Shown piece after piece: positions 37,273 to 45,400 of a stretch of DNA of 64,000 nucleotides. The first letter of the stretch is position 1, and each line of letters begins with the position of its first letter. Origin of the DNA: Planctomycetota bacterium (GTDB lineage Bacteria > Planctomycetota > Phycisphaerae > Phycisphaerales > UBA1924); assembly GCA_017303555.1 (NCBI GenBank), contig JAFLCN010000009.1:78557-142556 (forward strand), written 5' to 3'. A program made the position numbers and the translations under genes. The notes beneath the pieces are model-generated. The model made no database searches and was not told the DNA's origin. It saw only the letters and a list, made by a program, of their open reading frames with translations.

Positions 37273-38037
37273 GTGTGGGAGTGGTGCGCGATCGGCCTGG
37301 CAGCGGCATGCGCGGTCGCGTGGCTTGCGAGCATCTGGTGGACGGCGCGTTGGACTGATGACGTGCTGGAAGCGGGGATTGGCCGCGGACAGCTCTGGGT
37401 CTATGTCCGGCAGGAGAACTGGCCGCCGGCGCGGATCGGGTGGGAAGTAGCCCGGAGCGAAGCGTTCGCGTGGTTGATCGTGCCGGAGGCGAAGTACTTC
37501 CGATGCTTCTTTGTGCCGCTGTGGGGTCCGATCGCGGGCTTGATCGGGCTTGTGATCTGGGGGCGGCTGCGCCGCCCGACGCGATCGGGAGTTTGCGGGC
37601 GAGGCTGGCGTCGGCTGAAGCGGTGCGCGTTCTTTGCCGCGGCGTCGCTGCTGCTGATTTCGGCGTTGTCGATCGGGCACAACTTTGCGATGATGGTGAC
37701 AAAGACGCACAGCATCGAAGTGACATCGGGCGCGATCGTGGTGTGCAATTCGCAGGGGGCGCACCTGCCGCGGATCGCGCCGGGCTTGCAGTTGTTGCTG
37801 CCACGAAAGGACGCGAACGAGTGGTGGCTTTGCGCGCAGGGGGGCGGGTACGAGGTGTACATCGTGCGCATCGTGCTGGTCGCGGCGGCTCCGGCCCTGA
37901 TCGGGTTGTGCGCCTGGGGCATGGAGCGTCGGGCGGTACGGAGAGCGCGCGGGGCGTGCGCGATGTGCGGCTATTCACGCGAGGGGCTCGAGGATGCCGC
38001 GAACTGTCCGGAGTGCGGACAGCCTCTGCTAGGTTGA
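37273..38037 (+). CDS. membrane protein with C-terminal zinc-ribbon (CxxCGY...CPECG)
   Basis: The frame is open from 37174, but GTG 37273, directly before the first hydrophobic helix, is a reasonable start (254 residues); it has no strong ribosome binding site, so the start is uncertain. Four hydrophobic helices are visible: AIGLAAACAVAWLASIWW, FFVPLWGPIAGLIGLVIW, CAFFAAASLLLISALSIG and IVLVAAAPALIGLCAWG. The C terminus is CAMCGYSREGLED..CPECGQP, a four-cysteine ribbon that I know as a common tail of planctomycete membrane proteins of unknown function. It carries no dockerin and interrupts the exoprotein run. Confidence 0.8.
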   Translation: MWEWCAIGLAAACAVAWLASIWWTARWTDDVLEAGIGRGQLWVYVRQENWPPARIGWEVARSEAFAWLIVPEAKYFRCFFVPLWGPIAGLIGLVIWGRLRRPTRSGVCGRGWRRLKRCAFFAAASLLLISALSIGHNFAMMVTKTHSIEVTSGAIVVCNSQGAHLPRIAPGLQLLLPRKDANEWWLCAQGGGYEVYIVRIVLVAAAPALIGLCAWGMERRAVRRARGACAMCGYSREGLEDAANCPECGQPLLG

Positions 38038-38322
38038 ACGCGACTGGTCGTAAGCCCGGGCGATCAGGCGGCAGACCCGCTCGTCGGACACGTGCAGCAG
38101 ACTGCATTGGCGCGGCAACTGCTCGGAGATGCGGGCGATGATGCTCGCGGGGGTGTCGTCGGTCACAACGAGGAGGTCGGTGTCGTCTTCGAGCGTGACG
38201 GCGCAGAAGCGATTGCGCCACGCCGAATCAACGTGCACGAGCGCGACGAAGTCGGCGCTGATCCGTGCGGCATCAAGATCGACTGCCGGATCGGATGCGG
38301 GGTTCGGATCGGAGTTGTTCAT
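38029..38322 (-). CDS. small conserved-looking hypothetical protein
   Basis: This 97-residue protein lies at the end of a longer open frame. I choose ATG 38322 because GGAG sits just upstream on the minus strand and the sequence after it looks like real protein (ADFVALVHVDSAWRNRFC, AVTLEDDTDLLVVTDD, IIARISEQLP) while the upstream part is Arg-rich shadow. It has a predicted alpha/beta pattern but no recognised domain. There is some resemblance to N-terminal domains of PilB/GspE ATPases, but this is weak. It overlaps the 3' end of the zinc-ribbon membrane protein gene by 9 bases, convergently. Confidence 0.6.
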   Translation of the reverse strand: MNNSDPNPASDPAVDLDAARISADFVALVHVDSAWRNRFCAVTLEDDTDLLVVTDDTPASIIARISEQLPRQCSLLHVSDERVCRLIARAYDQSRST

Positions 38323-38643
38323 GGGCTGATCTCCGCGTCGCGCCGAACGGGAGTTGTGGAAGGGTCTGGGCTTCCGAGCCCGCGGGCGCGCACCGATCAC
38401 GCTACCGGAAAACCCGCCCACAAACCTGTGGAAAATGCGAGGCAAAACCCACAGAATTGGGTGTCCGGAGGGTGTTGGGTTGCCGGTCTCGGGCGGCTGC
38501 GCCCGACACTTCGTTCGGGCTCGTACGGCAAGCGTTCGAACGTTTCGAGGGGCCGACTCATCGTCGCGGCGCATGCATGCGGACCGTTCTAGTCTTTGGG
38601 GGCGGCGCCGTGGTCGGAAGGTGCGCGCGTTGGAGGCTTTGTG
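38323..38643. other. gene-free intergenic stretch
   Basis: This is the divergent promoter region between the small minus-strand gene and the lipoprotein gene. A small inverted repeat CCACA-AACC-TGTGG lies at 38418-38431. I see no RNA gene. Confidence 0.45.
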
Positions 38644-39039
38644 ATGTTCAATCGGGTCGTTCGGAAAAGAGTGGCGGCGGCTTGCGGCGCGGGCGCGATG
38701 GTGCTGCTTTCGGGGTGTACGGTCGGCTATCAGGCGGATGTGCGGAACGACACGGCGCAGCCGATCGGGGTCGCGATCATCCGGGCGGATGCGAGCGGGC
38801 AATCGAACAACCTGGCGGTGACGCGGATCGCGCCCAAGAGCCGGGGGAAGCTGGTGCGGAACGGTGTGCCGCACGACACGAAGGTGTACCTGGAAGCGGA
38901 TGCGATGGGGAACCCGGGCTATCCGGTGCAGTTGGACCTGCAGACTGGCTTGACCGTCGTGCGGGTGACGCAAGAAGGCGATGTGCCGACGGGGAAGATG
39001 CGGATGGAAGTGGTGGAGCGGCCGGTGATGCAGCAGTGA
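38644..39039 (+). CDS. small lipoprotein of unknown function
   Basis: This 131-residue protein starts at ATG 38644 with GGAGG about 10 bases upstream. The N terminus is a lipoprotein signal: RKR, a hydrophobic stretch, then LLSGC as lipobox. The mature part (YQADVRNDTAQPIGVAII, DTKVYLEADAMGNPGYPV, LTVVRVTQEGDVPTGK) looks like a single beta-sandwich and is not assignable to a known family. It is probably periplasmic and membrane-anchored. No dockerin. Confidence 0.75.
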   Translation: MFNRVVRKRVAAACGAGAMVLLSGCTVGYQADVRNDTAQPIGVAIIRADASGQSNNLAVTRIAPKSRGKLVRNGVPHDTKVYLEADAMGNPGYPVQLDLQTGLTVVRVTQEGDVPTGKMRMEVVERPVMQQ

Positions 39040-39099
39040 GGCGCGGAGGCCGAGACCGTGCCGCTTCATGCGGACCGATCTCGACGGGCGCATCAAAAG

Positions 39100-39138
39100 C
39101 AATCGGTCTGGGCAATCGGTCTGGGCAATCGGTCCGGG
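39100..39138 (+). repeat. three tandem 13-bp repeats
   Basis: CAATCGGTCTGGG occurs at 39100-39112 and 39113-39125, and as CAATCGGTCCGGG at 39126-39138. They lie between the lipoprotein gene and the 3' end of the hipA-like gene. There are too few copies to call an origin or CRISPR. Confidence 0.8.
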
Positions 39139-39215
39139 CGATCGAGGCCGTGCCGTACGAGCCCGAACGAACTGAAGGGGAATCGCACGCGAGCGTGCTC
39201 TTCTCGCAGCCCTCG

Positions 39216-40574
39216 CTACCCGAAGTCGTCCTCGAGCAGATGGAGGCGGTGGGTGCGACCGATTGCTTCGGCTTGTCCTTCCGGAACCAACGCGGCGTGC
39301 GCGAAGCGGCTCCATTGCGAGACGGCGTCGGTGACTTCGCGGAGGATGGATTCGGCGCGGCCGCGCTTCATGCTGGCGGTGACGGCGACGGACTTGAGAT
39401 CATCGAGAGTGAAACTGTGGCGTTTGCCCGCGATGGTCATCTGGTGGGTGGCGGTCCAGGCGCCCGACGGGTTGTATGAATAGCAGACATCGAACGCGGG
39501 GGAGAGGGACCACTCGCCCGCTTTGTTCATGAGGAACGCGATGTTCTTGACGTGGTCATCCTGGTTGCGGGCGACGACGTTGAAGACCATGCGACGGAAC
39601 TGCTCTTCGATGTCGTCCATGGTCAGGCCCAGGCGGCGGATGATGAGCAGGGCCTGTTCGTACGAGTACGCCCCGGGAATGTTGTAGTCGAAATGGGCGA
39701 GTGCCCCGAGGGATTGCATGTGGAGCTTGGCGCCGTCGTCGAGACGATCGAAACGACGGGTCATGAAGTGGCGCCGGCCGTTCTCCTCGAAGAGGCGGCA
39801 GTCGGACATGCGGATCCCGGCGGCACGGGCCATGAGCGAATAGGCGTACTGGATCGCGCCGAAGCCCAGCGGATCGGAGAGGCCGTGATCGCCGCTGTTG
39901 GTGACGCCATCGAACGTGAGCAGCCAGTATTCAAAGCCGGGCGGGGCAGAAGCCTGACCGGAGCGGACCTGGTTGGTGGAGGGATTCCACGCGATGACCG
40001 CCTTGGCGCGGGCACCGCCGGCGGAGGCGCCGACGCGGAGGATTTCGCGCAGGGCGTGCTCTTTGGAGGAATCGGCGAACGAGGTGCGGAGGCTTTCGCG
40101 CCGGTTGAGCACTTCCGAGGCCAGATGCACGAGCGAATCGATCCGGATCGGGGTGGATGTCGAATCGCGCGGCCCCATCGCGGGGCGGAACTCGAGCGCG
40201 CCCATGGCGCGCGTGCCGGTGTAGCAGAGACGCTCGACCGGATCGATCTCGCCGGGGAGGCGGCCTTGTGAGGCGAGCCACGCATCGATGACGGCGTTGC
40301 CGAACTTGTCGGGGAGCGCATCGGCGAGCATGCCGGGCAGGCCGTGGAAGGCGGCGGGATCGAGAGTTGGAAAACGGAAGACCTGATCGGAGAGCGGCAT
40401 CATCAGCGGCGCAAGCTGGATGTTGCTATCGCGGAAGGCGGGGGTGTATTCAAAGGATGCGATCTGGCCGGGGCCATCGACGGCGACCGCGCCGATGGTG
40501 CTGCCCCAGAGCTGAACTTCGGCGACGGTCACGGCTGGCTCCGGTCTTGGTTGCTCGGCTTTTCGTCGCCCCAC
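39216..40574 (-). CDS. hipA: HipA-family serine/threonine kinase toxin
   Basis: This 452-residue protein has the full HipA layout. The N-terminal subdomain includes FEYTPAFRDSNIQLAPLMMP and LPDKFGNAVIDAWL; these segments recall the HipA N-terminal 'couple' domain. The nucleotide loop GASAGGARAKAVIAW follows. The catalytic part has NQDDHVKNIAFL (catalytic Asp) and LSPAFDVCYSY (metal-binding Asp). By family knowledge it would phosphorylate a translation component such as an aminoacyl-tRNA synthetase, causing growth arrest; the target here is unknown. The start overlaps the end of the upstream HTH gene by 46 bases, so the two are translationally coupled in hipB-hipA order. Confidence 0.93.
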   Translation of the reverse strand: MGRRKAEQPRPEPAVTVAEVQLWGSTIGAVAVDGPGQIASFEYTPAFRDSNIQLAPLMMPLSDQVFRFPTLDPAAFHGLPGMLADALPDKFGNAVIDAWLASQGRLPGEIDPVERLCYTGTRAMGALEFRPAMGPRDSTSTPIRIDSLVHLASEVLNRRESLRTSFADSSKEHALREILRVGASAGGARAKAVIAWNPSTNQVRSGQASAPPGFEYWLLTFDGVTNSGDHGLSDPLGFGAIQYAYSLMARAAGIRMSDCRLFEENGRRHFMTRRFDRLDDGAKLHMQSLGALAHFDYNIPGAYSYEQALLIIRRLGLTMDDIEEQFRRMVFNVVARNQDDHVKNIAFLMNKAGEWSLSPAFDVCYSYNPSGAWTATHQMTIAGKRHSFTLDDLKSVAVTASMKRGRAESILREVTDAVSQWSRFAHAALVPEGQAEAIGRTHRLHLLEDDFG

Positions 40575-40954
40575 ATCCAGGTTCGTTTGGGCGGCGGTTT
40601 CGCGGGTGGATTGCCGGAGGGGTTGCGCGCGGATCTGGGCGGGTTGGGATTGGAGGATTTTTCGGATCTGCTTGGTCGCACGCGGACGCGCGTGCCGCGC
40701 AGTTGTTCGATGGGGCTGGGTTGCGGCTTGAGCGAATCGAGTGCGTGAAGGAGATTGAGGGTGCGCAGGATGCGGATGAGATTGGTGAGTTGGATGGATT
40801 CGCCCCGCTCGATTCGGAGCACGGTGCGCTTGGAGACCCCGGCTTCGCGGGCGAGCTGGTCTTGGGTCAGACGTTTGCGAAGACGGGATTGGGCCAGGCT
40901 TTCGCCGAGCTGGGCGAGGATGGCGTCATCGGTTTGGGATGGAAAGAATCGCAT
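40529..40954 (-). CDS. hipB: HipB-like XRE-family antitoxin/autorepressor
   Basis: This 141-residue protein has an XRE-type helix-turn-helix at about residues 12-68 (LGESLAQSRLRKRLTQDQLA, REAGVSKRTVLRIERGES, NLIRILRTLNLL). The C-terminal about 60 residues form a basic, Pro-rich tail (NPPAKPPPKRTWMWGDEKP) that is longer than in classic HipB and may contact the toxin. It is first in the operon with hipA and likely represses it through the repeats immediately upstream. ATG 40954 abuts one copy of that repeat and has no Shine-Dalgarno element, so a leaderless mRNA is possible. Confidence 0.9.
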   Translation of the reverse strand: MRFFPSQTDDAILAQLGESLAQSRLRKRLTQDQLAREAGVSKRTVLRIERGESIQLTNLIRILRTLNLLHALDSLKPQPSPIEQLRGTRVRVRPSRSEKSSNPNPPRSARNPSGNPPAKPPPKRTWMWGDEKPSNQDRSQP

Positions 40955-41025
40955 AAAGTGACAGAATTGTCTATTCTATCTTCGTTTTCGTCTAAAAGTG
41001 ACAAAAAATGCACCTTATGTCATTC
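40955..41025 (-). promoter_or_regulatory. AT-rich hipBA promoter with repeated TGTCACTTT candidate operators
   Basis: Read on the minus strand, TGTCACTTT occurs at 41003-40995 and again at 40963-40955, the second directly touching the HipB ATG; the spacing is 40 bp, close to four helical turns. A degenerate inverted half (TGTCATT on the plus strand, near 41018) lies further upstream. The stretch is strikingly AT-rich for this genome, as expected of a promoter bound by HipB. Operator function is inference. Confidence 0.6.
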
Positions 41026-41193
41026 GAATGCGAGAGTGTTAGTCCGAGAAAAACAGGCCTGGAATGATCGAGCTGCGGTTGCATACCCCGGGGGGCACGC
41101 GGGATCGGGGCGCGCTGACTTCGGCCGCAGGCGGTTTCATCCGGGAGCGGGCGCGAATCCCAGGGCGAGAAGAGAGATTCGTGCGATCGGAAA

Positions 41194-42534
41194 TCAGCCC
41201 GGAGGGATTTGGATCGCGGGGATCACCCGGCTCACCAGCACCTTGTCGATGCGCTGGCGGTCCATGTCCACGACCTCGAAGCGCAGTCCAAAGCCTTCGA
41301 CGGATTCGCCGGTTTTGGGCAGGTGCCCCAGGAGCGCGAGGACCAGGCCGGCGACGGTGTTGACGTCCACGCCGGATTCGCCCAGCTCGGCGCGGTCGAA
41401 CTCTTCGATCTCGAGTTCGCGGCAGAGCGCATCGATCGGCAGGCGGGCGTCCACGAGGTAGCTCCCGTCGGCGCGCTGCACGATCTCGGCCTGGAGGCTG
41501 TCGGGGCGGACGACATCGCCGACGATGGCGCTGACGAGATCGTTGAGAGTGACAAGGCCTTCGGTGCCGCCGAATTCATCGACGACAATGGCGAGATGCT
41601 CGCGGGTTTCGCGGAAACGGTCGAGGAGTTTGAGGGCGAGCGTGTTCTCGGGAACGAAGAGCGGGGCGCGGGCGAGCTGGTCCATCGGGATCTTCTCGCC
41701 GGGCGAAGAAAGGCCGCTGACGAGCCCGAACTTGACGAGGTCCTTGACGTGGACCACGCCGACGAGGGTGTCGAGGCCGCCTTTGCAGACGGGGAAGTGC
41801 GAGTGGGGGCTGGTGGCAACGACGAGTCGGATGCGTTCGATGTTGTCTTCGGCTTCGATCCAGACGATCTCGCTGCGTGGGACCATGAGGCTCTTCACCT
41901 TGCGATCGGCGAGGTCGAAGACGCGATCGACGATCTCGCCCTCGTTCTCGGCGAAGATGCCGGTCTCGGTGCCTTTTTCGATGAGCCCGCGGACCTCGTC
42001 CTCGTTGACGGCTTCTTCGGGTGCGCTCTTGATGCCGATGGCGGCGAGGACGGCATCGGTCGCGTGGGTGAGGAGCCAGACGAGGGGAGAAGCGAGAGTG
42101 GCAAGCCAGGAGATGGGAGCGCCGAACCACCGGGCGATGCGCTCGGGGTTCGACATGGCGATGCGCTTGGGCAGGATCTCGCTCAGCCAGAGCGAGACAA
42201 GCGTGAGGCCGATGACGACGATGACGATGGCGAGGAGGTTGGAGTGACGCTGGAGCGCGGGAAACTGTGCATCGATCCAGTGCTGGAAGCGGTTGGCGAG
42301 CGAGGCTTCGCCCAGCGCGCCGAGGCTGAGGGCGATGACGGTGATGCCGATCTGGATGGTCGAGATGTACCGGGTCGGGTGCTCCGACATGCGGAGCGCG
42401 CGACGGGCGCCCGCCTCGCCCCGGTCGGCGGCCTGTTCGAGTCGGACCCGGCGGGATGCGACGATGCCGATCTCTGCCGCGACGAGCAGGGAGTTGATAA
42501 CCAGGAGCGCGGCGATGAGGATCAGTTCGATCAC
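41194..42534 (-). CDS. CorC/HlyC-family membrane protein (CNNM domain, CBS pair, transporter-associated domain)
   Basis: This 446-residue protein has the standard three-part layout. Residues about 1-190 are the DUF21/CNNM membrane domain (LILIAALLVINSLLVAAEIG, STIQIGITVIALSLGALGEA, NLLAIVIVVIGLTLVSLWLS, plus the motif LPKRIAMSNPERIA). About 205-325 is a CBS pair (VPRSEIVWIEAEDNIERIR, VVGVVHVKDLV-type segment, EFGGTEGLVTLNDLVSAIVG). About 345-435 is the CorC_HlyC domain (LPIDALCRELEIEE, TVAGLVLALLGHLPKTGE). Family members affect Mg/Co efflux or membrane integrity. It lies upstream of and divergent from the second matrixin gene, and has no sign of a link to the dockerin island. Confidence 0.92.
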   Translation of the reverse strand: MIELILIAALLVINSLLVAAEIGIVASRRVRLEQAADRGEAGARRALRMSEHPTRYISTIQIGITVIALSLGALGEASLANRFQHWIDAQFPALQRHSNLLAIVIVVIGLTLVSLWLSEILPKRIAMSNPERIARWFGAPISWLATLASPLVWLLTHATDAVLAAIGIKSAPEEAVNEDEVRGLIEKGTETGIFAENEGEIVDRVFDLADRKVKSLMVPRSEIVWIEAEDNIERIRLVVATSPHSHFPVCKGGLDTLVGVVHVKDLVKFGLVSGLSSPGEKIPMDQLARAPLFVPENTLALKLLDRFRETREHLAIVVDEFGGTEGLVTLNDLVSAIVGDVVRPDSLQAEIVQRADGSYLVDARLPIDALCRELEIEEFDRAELGESGVDVNTVAGLVLALLGHLPKTGESVEGFGLRFEVVDMDRQRIDKVLVSRVIPAIQIPPG

Positions 42535-42709
42535 GGTGAGAGCGTAGCGGGACGCGGGCCGAGGGCTGTTTGTTCGGGGTTTGGATGCCGTTCGCGCGAT
42601 TTTTCTTGGCGCGTCGGGGAGTGTCGGTTAGGGTGGTGTTGGAGTCGGAACTCGGAAGCCGCTTGCGATGGCGGCGAAAGACCTTGTCCATATAGAGGAT
42701 GGAATTGCC

Positions 42710-45343
42710 ATGACGTTGACCGGCAGGAATCGGGCTGGCTGGGCTCATGTTTTCACTCTGGGCGCGCTGGCGGTGGTGAGTGCTGCCGGGGCGGTGATGG
42801 CCGAGCGGAGCGGTCGCGCGTGCGAAGGGAAGGCGCGAGCGGATTCGTGTGCGGGCGGCGTGTGCGCTGCGCTTGGAGAGGCCGGCGCGGCACGAACCGG
42901 CGGGGGCGGCTCCGGGCTGATTCCGGGTCTGGCGGGGATGCTCGCGAAGCTTGATGGCACGCACCGCGCGATGCTGGAGAAGCGCATCGAGCAGAAGCTG
43001 GAAGCGCCGAATCAGGCGAGAATGAGCGCCTGCTTCGCGCCGGGAACATCGGACCAGGTGATGGAAGCGTTCCGAATGGCCGAAGCGCGGCTGAACCACT
43101 TTGACGATCGGTTCCAGATCGCGCCGCGCTGGGGCGGGACGGCGATGACGCCGGGCGGTTCGCCGCTCGGGAAGCCGGTGACGCTGACGTGGTCGATCGT
43201 TCCGGACGGGACGTTTGTGCAGGGGTTCAACGGCGAGGCGGATGCGCCATCGAACCTGCGGGCGCGTTTGAACACGATCTACGGGAGCGAGGCGGTGTGG
43301 CTTCCGATCCTGCAGTCGATCTTCGATCGCTGGTCGCAGGTGAGCGGATTGAATTACGTGTACGAGCCTTTCGACGACGGCGCGGCGCTGCAATCGCCCG
43401 CCGGGCAGACAAGCCCGTTCTTCGGCGTGGTGGGCGTCCGGGGCGATGTGCGGATCTCGGGCCACACGATCGACGGGAACTCGGGCGTCCTGGCGTACAA
43501 CTTCTATCCGGACAGCGCCGACGCGGTCGGCGGCGACATGGTGGTCGATACAGGGGACAATTTCTTCGACGACACGGCGAACGGCTCGGTGAAGCTGCGC
43601 AATGTGCTGAGTCACGAGCACGGGCACGGCATGGGGCAGGCGCACGTGTGCCCGATCGAGACGACGAAGCTGATGGAGCCGTTCGTGACGACGGTTTTTG
43701 ATGGGCCGCGGCAGGACGACATCCGCCATGCGCAGTACTCGTACGGCGACGTGAACGAACCGAATGATTTCGCGGCGCAGGCGACGGATCTTGGCGTGCT
43801 GAACTGCGGCACGATCTCGGTGGGAGAGATGCCGGCGCCGGCGGGGCCGGTTGCGGGCGCGATCGCCGAGAATCCGATCGCATCGACCGTTTCGCTCTCG
43901 GATCTCGCGGACGACGACTTCTATGCGGTGACGTTCGATCGCGCGGCCGGGATAACGGTGACCGCTGTTGCGGTGGGCAGCGCGTACGACGATTCGGCGC
44001 AGGCGTGCTCGGGGCAGAGCGGTTCGTGCTGCTCGGGCAATGCGACGGATTCGCTGACGGCGATCAAGCTCGCGGTGAACGTGCTGGATTCGGACGGGAC
44101 GACGCTCTTGGCCACTTCGGCGGGCGGATCGGGTCAGTCGCAGACGGTGACGGACGTGCTGTTGCCCCACGCGGGGACGTATTACGTGCAGGTGAAGCCG
44201 TCGGGCGCGACTTCGATCAGCCAGTTCTACAAGCTGAGCATCTCAACGGCCGATCGGGTGCTGCTGGCGGGGCTGACCGGTGATTCGGATATCGCGGTTC
44301 CGGCGGGAGAACTTGTTCCCGTGGGGCTGAAGATCAATGACGGGACGGAAGCGTTCGATTTGGGCGCGAGTCACTTCTATTACAGCATCAACGGCGGCGC
44401 GACGATTGTGGAAGCGCCGATCTATGACCACGGCGGCGGCGGATACATCGCGGCGCTCGCGGATGTGCCGTGCGGCGCGACGGTTCCGTTTTATGCGGAG
44501 CTGCGGACAACCTCGGGGAGCGTGGTGCGCTTGCCTTGCAGCGGGACGTACACGCCCCGGAGCGGCGACGTGTTCAATATTTACAGCACGGACTTTGCGA
44601 CGAGCACGGGTTGGACGGTCGGCCCGAACACCGCAACGGCCGGGCTGTGGGCGTTGGCGGCGCCGATCGGCACTGCATCTGCACCCGGCGCGGATCACAC
44701 CGGCCCCGGCGGCAAGTGCTTCATCACGGGGCAGGGCGTGGTCGGCGGGCCGCTCGGAGCCGCGGATGTTGATGGCGGCTCGACGCTGCTTGTCAGCCCG
44801 GTGATGAACATGGCGGGGATGCAGGATGCGGAGATTTCGTACTGGCGCTGGTACGCAACGGGCGCGGGCGGCGCTCCGTATGCGGATACGTTCATCGTGC
44901 AGGCGTCGATCAACGGCGGCAGCAACTGGGTGAACGCCGAAGTCGTCGGACCGGGCGGTCTTGCCGATCCGAACGTGAACCCGGGCTGGCGGAAGGCGAG
45001 CTTCAAGCTCTCAGCTCTCGGTCTTGCGCCGACCGCGAACGTGCGGGTGCGCTTTAACGCGCAGGACACGGGAACGGGGAGCGTGGTGGAGGCCGGGCTG
45101 GATGACTTCTCGGCGCGGGCGTTTGCGTGCGCACCGGTGGCGTGGTGCCAGGGCGATCTGAATCTGGATGGGCTGGTGGAAGACACCGACTTCGTGGTCT
45201 TTGCCGAGGCGTACGGCGTGCTCGACTGCGCAGATCCGGTGATGTCGGTGGGGTGCCCGTCGGACCTGAACGGCGATGGCTTCGTGGATGACACGGACTT
45301 TGTGCAGTTCGCGGCGGCGTACAACGAGCTGGCGTGCGACTGA
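42710..45343 (+). CDS. secreted matrixin-type zinc metalloprotease with GC-type dockerin (second copy)
   Basis: I start at ATG 42710 (GAGGA at 42695-42699), giving 877 residues with a hydrophobic export segment (VFTLGALAVVSAAGAVMA). The zinc site LSHEHGHGMGQAH gives H302, E303, H306 and H312; LMEPFVTTVFDGPRQDDIR matches the Met-turn region of the copy at 1476. Downstream are a pre-peptidase-like beta domain (FYAVTFDRAAGITVTAVAVG) and a beta-sandwich around 630-800 (STDFATSTGWTVGPNTATAG, DTFIVQASINGGSNW). The dockerin (CQGDLNLDGLVEDTDF, CPSDLNGDGFVDDTDF) ends LACD-stop. It is longer than its paralogue by nearly 290 residues because of these extra domains. Confidence 0.88.
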   Translation: MTLTGRNRAGWAHVFTLGALAVVSAAGAVMAERSGRACEGKARADSCAGGVCAALGEAGAARTGGGGSGLIPGLAGMLAKLDGTHRAMLEKRIEQKLEAPNQARMSACFAPGTSDQVMEAFRMAEARLNHFDDRFQIAPRWGGTAMTPGGSPLGKPVTLTWSIVPDGTFVQGFNGEADAPSNLRARLNTIYGSEAVWLPILQSIFDRWSQVSGLNYVYEPFDDGAALQSPAGQTSPFFGVVGVRGDVRISGHTIDGNSGVLAYNFYPDSADAVGGDMVVDTGDNFFDDTANGSVKLRNVLSHEHGHGMGQAHVCPIETTKLMEPFVTTVFDGPRQDDIRHAQYSYGDVNEPNDFAAQATDLGVLNCGTISVGEMPAPAGPVAGAIAENPIASTVSLSDLADDDFYAVTFDRAAGITVTAVAVGSAYDDSAQACSGQSGSCCSGNATDSLTAIKLAVNVLDSDGTTLLATSAGGSGQSQTVTDVLLPHAGTYYVQVKPSGATSISQFYKLSISTADRVLLAGLTGDSDIAVPAGELVPVGLKINDGTEAFDLGASHFYYSINGGATIVEAPIYDHGGGGYIAALADVPCGATVPFYAELRTTSGSVVRLPCSGTYTPRSGDVFNIYSTDFATSTGWTVGPNTATAGLWALAAPIGTASAPGADHTGPGGKCFITGQGVVGGPLGAADVDGGSTLLVSPVMNMAGMQDAEISYWRWYATGAGGAPYADTFIVQASINGGSNWVNAEVVGPGGLADPNVNPGWRKASFKLSALGLAPTANVRVRFNAQDTGTGSVVEAGLDDFSARAFACAPVAWCQGDLNLDGLVEDTDFVVFAEAYGVLDCADPVMSVGCPSDLNGDGFVDDTDFVQFAAAYNELACD

Positions 45344-45400
45344 CTGTCGGAGTGATGGTTCTGGAGTCCCGCACGATTGAGTTGTTCGGCGAGGTGAATC

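Noticed and set aside
38418..38431. CCACA...TGTGG as a DnaA box cluster or origin
   Set aside because: A single partial match with no further boxes, no AT-rich unwinding region and no dnaA/dnaN nearby.
39100..39138. Tandem repeats as CRISPR or replication iterons
   Set aside because: Only three 13-base units without spacers and no cas or rep gene nearby.
41209..42954. 581-codon plus-strand frame opposite the CorC/HlyC gene
   Set aside because: Asp/Glu/Gly-rich antisense shadow; the CorC frame has a full recognised domain set.
41576..44170. 864-codon minus-strand frame spanning the CorC and matrixin genes
   Set aside because: Extremely Arg/His/Pro-rich and overlaps two well-supported genes; a shadow of GC-rich sequence.
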